From: Candidatus Hydrogenedentota bacterium
GTDB taxonomy: Bacteria; Hydrogenedentota; Hydrogenedentia; Hydrogenedentales; SLHB01
Assembly: GCA_003552765.1 (NCBI GenBank)
Contig: PUOI01000392.1
Coordinates: 1 to 9,109, forward strand
Direction: 5' to 3'
Length of the DNA stretch: 9,109 nt
This document shows positions 5,683 to 9,109 of this stretch, in pieces. Each line of letters begins with the position of its first letter. The stretch's first letter is position 1. The notes under the pieces are model-generated. The model saw only the letters and a program-made list of their open reading frames with translations, had not been told where the DNA came from and made no database searches. The translations under genes were made by a program, and so were the position numbers.

Positions 5683-6690
5683 GTGAGCGAACAAGACGAA
5701 CAACCCAGAGACGAGAAGACACGGCTCTGCCGGAGCTGCCGCATGGAAATCAGCGTGCTGGCTGTCAAATGCCGGTTCTGCGGCGAGACGGTCGAGCGTC
5801 CCCGGCAGGAAACCCGGAAACTGACGGTCGAGGATCTGGGCGGCGAGCGCATTCGCGATTATTTGCCCTCGAGCGATGTCGCGAACGCGCTGGAGAGTTT
5901 TCGCGCGGAAATGGCCTCTCCGTCTTCACAAGGGAATGCGGGAAAGAATGCGTTGCCGCCCCTGGACGAGCACAGCCAGGCGATGGCCACGGCGGTTTCG
6001 TATTACGCGCCCGCGGTTCCCGCCGTGGAGCGGCCCGCGCCCGGCGATGCGTGGAAGCGCAAGGTGGCCTACGTCGGGGCGTTTGCGGCCGCATTGCTTG
6101 TGCTATATCTCGGAGGCTTGCTGGTGGGGGCGATGATTCGCGAGTACCGCGAGGAGCAACCCCCTCAAGATACGTTCCAAAGTCAGGCCCCGGCGTTGAT
6201 GGAGCAAGGCGCGCCCCCCGTGGATGTATTGGAGGCGGCCGCCGGGGCGGTGCGGCATGAGAGCACGCCCGCCCACCGGGCGCAACTGGAGCAAGCGCGG
6301 GCTCTGGTGATCGATGAAGTGCAAGGGCTCCTCAATAGCGAGGAGTGGCGGCGATCCCATTTGCAACAGGCCGGCGCCATCGCCAATCGCGCCTATTCCG
6401 TGGATTCTGGCGAGCCGATCAGAAGGCTTCGAGATAGAGTCAACGAGGAACGATGGGCCTACAATATGCTCATCAGGGACATCGACGAGTCAGCCGGCGA
6501 GACGGAGGTCCGCCTGAGCCTTCTCCATCCCTACGAAGACGATCGGGAGGTGACGGTGCGCGCCGGCGATATGGTCGAGGAGCGCTTCCGGATTAGCTCC
6601 ATCAATACACGGGGAAATCACGTGCGAATGGTGGACACCCTGCGGGATGACCGGAGCTTGACGCTTGACATAACAGGAGACATTCGATAG
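5683..6690 (+). CDS. Zinc-ribbon, single-TM protein with a C-terminal beta-rich domain, unknown function
   Basis: I do not recognise the family of this 335-residue protein. An N-terminal zinc ribbon is clear: CRSC (16-19) and CRFC (30-33), the treble Cys-x2-Cys pairing with a 10-residue gap. A linker (about 40-125) follows, then one membrane segment (about 127-151, AYVGAFAAALLVLYLGGLLVGAM by pieces) flanked by WKRK before and REYREE after. The charge pattern suggests N-in/C-out: ribbon in the cytoplasm, the rest outside. Residues about 190-260 look helical. The last 60 (TEVRLSLLHPYEDDREVTVRAGDMV...) look like beta strands with a small barrel or PilP-like feel, which is only an impression. The GTG start is supported by GAGGAG 9 nt upstream and a good promoter. 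The next gene, 126 bp on, encodes a lipoprotein, so a joint envelope role is plausible. Confidence 0.85.
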   Translation: MSEQDEQPRDEKTRLCRSCRMEISVLAVKCRFCGETVERPRQETRKLTVEDLGGERIRDYLPSSDVANALESFRAEMASPSSQGNAGKNALPPLDEHSQAMATAVSYYAPAVPAVERPAPGDAWKRKVAYVGAFAAALLVLYLGGLLVGAMIREYREEQPPQDTFQSQAPALMEQGAPPVDVLEAAAGAVRHESTPAHRAQLEQARALVIDEVQGLLNSEEWRRSHLQQAGAIANRAYSVDSGEPIRRLRDRVNEERWAYNMLIRDIDESAGETEVRLSLLHPYEDDREVTVRAGDMVEERFRISSINTRGNHVRMVDTLRDDRSLTLDITGDIR

Positions 6691-6723
6691 AACCGGCGCC
6701 CCCGCGCGGTGGGAGCGGCCTAT

Positions 6724-6738
6724 GTTCGCGTTGCGAAC
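6724..6738. promoter_or_regulatory. Inverted repeat GTTCGC-N3-GCGAAC before the lipoprotein gene
   Basis: Perfect 6-bp arms (6724-6729 and 6733-6738) share sequence with the 14-bp palindrome at 5392-5405 (GTTCGC-N2-GCGAAC). It overlaps the -35 box of the candidate lipoprotein promoter, a usual place for a repressor site. No T-run follows, so a terminator for the upstream gene is unlikely. Confidence 0.35.
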
Positions 6739-6760
6739 CACGAATCGCAGTCGCTATTCT
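6731..6760 (+). promoter_or_regulatory. Candidate promoter for the lipoprotein gene
   Basis: TTGCGA (6731-6736), an 18-bp spacer and TATTCT (6755-6760) each match four of six consensus bases. The form resembles the skp promoter (TTGCGG, 18 bp, TATACT). The gene could equally be read from the promoter at 5512. Confidence 0.35.
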
Positions 6761-6793
6761 TAGCTTCAACGGGGCGCGCTCCGTCAACCCGTA

Positions 6794-6800
6794 AAAGGAG
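6794..6800 (+). promoter_or_regulatory. Strong ribosome binding site with unusually long spacing
   Basis: AAAGGAG is near-ideal, but the first in-frame ATG (6817) is 16 nt away, beyond the usual 5-10. No ATG, GTG or TTG falls at the ideal distance. The lipoprotein signal beginning exactly at 6817 argues that this ATG is still the start. Confidence 0.5.
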
Positions 6801-6816
6801 TTTTCAACCAATCGTT

Positions 6817-7434
6817 ATGAGTATTTCCCTACGCTTCGGCGCGATAGTCCTGATCGCTGTCACACTTGTTTCCTGCCAGCATTTTCGGCGTGGCGGGCCC
6901 GTTCCGGAAGAACTGACGCAGGCCGATGGCGCCGTGCGGCAGCCGTTGAGTCCCGATGAGCTTGAATCGGCCTTGCTGGAGCGGGTGCGGACGCACATCG
7001 AGGCCGCTCACGAGGCCCAGGAGGAACGGCGCCGCCAGGTCCGTTACCAACGGCCCTTCTATTTTCGGGAATACGCGGAGTACCCCGAGGGGGTAGGGGG
7101 CGTCACAACGCGGATTGAACCCACGGACTCACGCATCACGCCGTATACCGCCACGGTGGAGATACCCCGCACCCGGTTTTCCACCCGGATGTACCGTTCC
7201 GCCGAGGCGGCTCGCCAGGATTCCAATTTTTTTCGCAGCCTAGGTGTGGAAAGACATTCGTATGAACTCCGGAACAACCGCTGGGTGAAGACAGGAAGGT
7301 TGTTTGTGGCGGAACGCACGGAGGAATACGTGGACGGACAATGGCGGCCTGTCCAGGAAGTGGCGGCGCGCAGTCCAGAACCAGAACCGCCGGGCTGGCT
7401 CCGGCGCACGTGGAACACTATCGTTGGGCCGTAA
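6817..7434 (+). CDS. Predicted outer-membrane lipoprotein of unknown function
   Basis: The 205-residue product begins with a lipoprotein signal peptide: MSISLRFG, a hydrophobic core (AIVLIAVT) and the lipobox LVSC, so Cys20 should be lipidated and become the mature N-terminus. The residue after it is Gln, not Asp, which by the E. coli rule favours outer-membrane sorting. The mature part has a charged helical stretch (about 45-70, EELESALLERVRTHIEAAHE-like), then an Arg/Tyr/Phe-rich region, probably beta (RYQRPFYFREYAEYPEGVGG, then strands around ITPYTATVEIPR, HSYELRNNRWVKTGRLFVAE and EEYVDGQWRPV), and a Pro-rich end. I know no matching family. A longer frame from ATG 6709 would bury the signal peptide and is rejected. 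It lies 126 bp after the zinc-ribbon membrane gene; a REP-like pair begins right after its stop. Confidence 0.85.
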   Translation: MSISLRFGAIVLIAVTLVSCQHFRRGGPVPEELTQADGAVRQPLSPDELESALLERVRTHIEAAHEAQEERRRQVRYQRPFYFREYAEYPEGVGGVTTRIEPTDSRITPYTATVEIPRTRFSTRMYRSAEAARQDSNFFRSLGVERHSYELRNNRWVKTGRLFVAERTEEYVDGQWRPVQEVAARSPEPEPPGWLRRTWNTIVGP

Positions 7435-7485
7435 GGCGGCACGGGCTACCAGCCCGTGATTCATGGCCTGGTAGGCCATGCCACC
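7435..7485. repeat. Pair of inverted REP-like 24-bp hairpin units
   Basis: Unit A (7435-7458) has GGCGG followed by an 8-bp perfect hairpin, CACGGGCT-acc-AGCCCGTG. Unit B (7462-7485), in inverse orientation after a 3-bp spacer, has CATGGCCT-ggt-AGGCCATG followed by CCACC. Read on its own strand, unit B matches unit A at 19 of 24 positions. Of the five differences, four form two compensatory base-pair swaps in the stem (C-G to T-A and G-C to C-G) and one lies in the GGNGG head. That pattern is what REP/BIME-type interspersed palindromes show. The element starts at the base after the lipoprotein stop codon, the usual extragenic place. It may also stabilise or end the transcript, but no T-tract follows. 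No other copy is in the window and no RAYT transposase is visible. Confidence 0.75.
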
Positions 7486-7822
7486 TCCAAGCGAATTCAG
7501 TGCGGAGGTCAACAAGTTTGGGCTTGGCGCTTTACCTCGGGCTGTTGTCTTTTCCGAACGAACAGGCGGGGTGTTTCCTAGGTCTCTGCAAAGCTATGTA
7601 GCGAGAGGCCTGTTACCTTCGGTTCAAACTACTCGGCGCCGCGCCGGGTCCAGAGAACAGCATAACAGGGCGTGGCGGAACCGGCGCAACGCCCCTTTCG
7701 CTAGCCGTGGGGTTCTCGCAGTTTCCCCGGAAGGGGGACCACAATGTGTGCGAAACCATTTGCCAATCACACGGGGCCGGCTCTACCGGTTCCGGCATCA
7801 GCAGAAGGAGAACAGCCTACAC
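7486..7822 (+). other. Leader/intergenic region before the aminotransferase, no supported gene
   Basis: The aminotransferase frame stays open leftward to 7478, but that stretch encodes Arg- and Ser-rich sequence with no family resemblance. I saw no tRNA, no convincing promoter and no terminator here. The only clear signal is the ribosome binding site at 7805-7810. Confidence 0.5.
7805..7810 (+). promoter_or_regulatory. Ribosome binding site deciding the aminotransferase start
   Basis: AAGGAG lies 12 nt before ATG 7823, slightly long but the best site in the region. It favours this ATG over starts up to 345 bp upstream in the same open frame. Confidence 0.6.
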
Positions 7823-8929
7823 ATGGCTCTTATCGCCGACCGTATGGGGAGCATTGACGCTAGCGGCATACGCAAAGTGTTCGCGTTGGCCGCGTCTCTT
7901 GAGAATCCTATCAACCTAAGCATTGGACAGCCCGATTTCGACGTGGACGAGATGGTGAAGGACGAAGCCATCGCGCAGATCCGGGCCGGCTACAACAAAT
8001 ACACCCAGAGTCACGGCGATGAAGGGCTCCGGGCGGCGGTGAAGCATTACTATCACCGGCGTTTCGGCGCCAGCCTGGACCATGTGTTGATCACGTCGGG
8101 GGTATCGGGCGGCCTGTTTCTCAGCCTCATGGCGTTGGTGAATCCGGGGGACGAGGTCATATTCGGGGATCCCTATTTCGTCATGTATAAGCAGCTCGTA
8201 AGTCTACTTGGGGGGCGCTGCGTTCCCGTGGATACATACCCCGATTTCCGGCTGAAGGCGGATGCCGTGGAGCAAGCCATCACCGAGAAAAGCAAGGTAC
8301 TGCTGGTCAACACCCCGAGCAATCCTACCGGCGTGACCTTGAACCGGGACGAACTAGCCGCGCTGGCGGATGTCGCGCGGCGCCATGACCTTTTCGTCAT
8401 CTCCGACGAGATCTACGAGCAGTTTCACTACGAGGGCAAGGCGGAGTCCATGGCGGGGTTGTACGACAATGCGCTGATTTTGAACGGCTTCTCGAAGAAC
8501 GCGGCCATGACGGGCTGGCGCGTGGGGTACGCCGCGGGGCCAGAGGAGGTCATTCAACAGATGACCACGCTCCAGCAATACACGTTCGTGTGCGCGCCGT
8601 CCTTCGCCCAGAAGGCCGCCATCGTCGCTTTGGAGAACGATCCCGTTGAACGTATCGTCGCGTACAAAGAAAAATGTAGACTGCTGGTGGATAACCTATC
8701 GCCACGGTTTCAATTGACCCAACCCAATGGGGCGTTTTACGCGTTTCCAAAGGCGCCATCGGGCGACGGCGACCGGTTTGTCGAGAAAGCCATCGAAAAC
8801 AATGTGCTGATTATTCCAGGCAGTGTGTTCAGCGAGCGTGACTCCCATTTCCGGATTAGCTTCGCCGCCGCCAATGACACCATTCTTCGTGGTGTCCAAG
8901 TTCTAAACCGGTTGGCGGAAGCAGATTGA
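7823..8929 (+). CDS. PLP-dependent class I/II aminotransferase
   Basis: This is a fold-type I aminotransferase that moves an amino group between an amino acid and a 2-oxo acid using pyridoxal phosphate in the cytoplasm. The 368-residue length is normal. Visible motifs in order: NLSIGQPDFD (31-40, substrate-side Gly loop), NKYTQSHGDEGLRAAV (58-73), TSGVSGG (91-97, phosphate-binding turn), NTPSNPTG (163-170, with Asn167), ISDEIYE (193-199, Asp195 facing the pyridine nitrogen, Tyr198), SKNAAMTGWRVGY (224-236, Lys225 forming the Schiff base, Arg233) and FRISFA (343-348, Arg344 for the substrate carboxylate). This motif set is that of the AspC-like subgroup Ig seen in thermophiles and archaea (aspartate/aromatic/alanine type), so the substrate remains open. 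ATG 7823 is chosen because MALIADRMGSIDASGIRK is a normal family N-terminus and AAGGAG precedes it. An ABM-domain gene follows after 39 bp, probably in the same transcript. Confidence 0.94.
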   Translation: MALIADRMGSIDASGIRKVFALAASLENPINLSIGQPDFDVDEMVKDEAIAQIRAGYNKYTQSHGDEGLRAAVKHYYHRRFGASLDHVLITSGVSGGLFLSLMALVNPGDEVIFGDPYFVMYKQLVSLLGGRCVPVDTYPDFRLKADAVEQAITEKSKVLLVNTPSNPTGVTLNRDELAALADVARRHDLFVISDEIYEQFHYEGKAESMAGLYDNALILNGFSKNAAMTGWRVGYAAGPEEVIQQMTTLQQYTFVCAPSFAQKAAIVALENDPVERIVAYKEKCRLLVDNLSPRFQLTQPNGAFYAFPKAPSGDGDRFVEKAIENNVLIIPGSVFSERDSHFRISFAAANDTILRGVQVLNRLAEAD

Positions 8930-8968
8930 AAATCGCCGCTTAAGTCGACACGAAAGCGTTAGGAAGCC

Positions 8969-9109
8969 ATGTATATTGTTCAGGTTTATGTCCATGTGAA
9001 GGAGGACCAGGTAGAGGCCTTCCGCAAGGCCTCGGAAGCCAATGCCCGCGAGAGCTTGAAGGAGCCGGGCGTGGCGCGGTTCGACGTGTTGCAGCAACAA
9101 GACGATCCC
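8969..9109 (+). CDS. ABM-domain (LsrG/YgiN-like) small protein, 3' end outside window
   Basis: The first 47 codons of a small protein are visible. MYIVQVYVHVKEDQVEAF, a helix (RKASEANARESLKEPG) and RFDVLQQQDDP follow the antibiotic-biosynthesis-monooxygenase fold, a dimeric ferredoxin-like barrel of about 100 residues. The block 'EPGVARFDVLQQQDDP' is like LsrG and YgiN, which act on phosphorylated AI-2 and on quinols respectively; the substrate cannot be assigned from this piece. AGGA (8961-8964) precedes the ATG by 4 nt. The gene lies 39 bp after the aminotransferase on the same strand, with no terminator between, so co-transcription is likely. Confidence 0.85.
   Translation, partial: MYIVQVYVHVKEDQVEAFRKASEANARESLKEPGVARFDVLQQQDDP

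Noticed and set aside
6665..6693. TTGACA with a 17-bp spacer to TAGAAC at the end of the zinc-ribbon gene
   Set aside because: The -10 box lacks the key final T, and the bases are coding (TLDITGDIR and stop), so a chance match is more likely.
6724..6738. Terminator after the zinc-ribbon gene
   Set aside because: The 6-bp hairpin is not followed by a T-run, and it overlaps a candidate promoter.
6709..6816. Upstream ATG for the lipoprotein gene
   Set aside because: It would place 36 polar residues before a clean lipoprotein signal peptide; AAAGGAG also lies downstream of it.
7606..7640. GGTTCAAAC resembling a tRNA T-loop
   Set aside because: The flanking bases cannot form the T-stem and no acceptor or anticodon arm fits.
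7478..7822. 115-codon open extension upstream of the aminotransferase ATG
   Set aside because: Its start overlaps the REP-like hairpin, the encoded sequence has no family resemblance, and a good ribosome binding site with a family-typical N-terminus occurs at 7823.

Overview
The window looks like chromosomal DNA from a Gram-negative (diderm), lipopolysaccharide-making bacterium with a GC-rich genome. The strongest taxonomic hint is that LpxC and FabZ are fused into one polypeptide. To my knowledge this fusion is typical of Bacteroidetes/FCB and several PVC-like or candidate phyla, and not of Proteobacteria. The high GC, the Shine-Dalgarno sites and the lack of close resemblance to proteobacterial proteins fit a PVC/FCB-type or candidate-phylum lineage; I cannot name it more closely. 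There is no tRNA, rRNA, CRISPR array, phage gene or transposase.

Left edge (1-1008, + strand): the C-terminal end of a probable ExeA/GspA-type AAA+ ATPase with an unusual acidic, disordered tail. It overlaps by 8 bp an acidic 181-residue protein of unknown function. This pair converges, with a 26-bp gap, on the next block.

Envelope block (1035-5185, - strand, read right to left): an inositol-monophosphatase-family enzyme, then after a probable promoter an OmpH/Skp periplasmic chaperone, then LpxD, then the LpxC-FabZ fusion. The skp-lpxD-fabZ order is the classical lipid A/outer-membrane cluster. The fusion supplies the deacetylase and the 3-hydroxyacyl-ACP dehydratase, and LpxD acylates the product of the LpxC domain, so one transcript covers consecutive steps of lipid A synthesis plus the chaperone for outer-membrane proteins. 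lpxA and lpxB are not in the expected place after lpxC-fabZ. lpxD and lpxC-fabZ overlap by 26 bp. The skp-lpxD gap holds several inverted repeats and a possible 8-codon leader ORF.

Middle (5186-7434): a divergent intergenic region of about 500 bp carries a perfect TTGACA promoter and two GTTC...GAAC palindromes. It is followed (+ strand) by a zinc-ribbon/single-TM protein and a predicted outer-membrane lipoprotein. Neither belongs to a family I recognise. A related palindrome, GTTCGC-N3-GCGAAC, lies in front of the lipoprotein gene.

Right side (7435-9109, + strand): directly after the lipoprotein stop codon sits a pair of inverted 24-bp REP-like hairpin units whose stem differences are compensatory. 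After about 340 bp with no convincing gene come a complete class I/II PLP aminotransferase and the start of an ABM-domain (LsrG/YgiN-like) small protein cut by the window end.

I see no clear-cut new defence or mobile system. The most promising items are the REP-like pair, the zinc-ribbon/lipoprotein pair with shared palindromes, and the possible leader region before lpxD.
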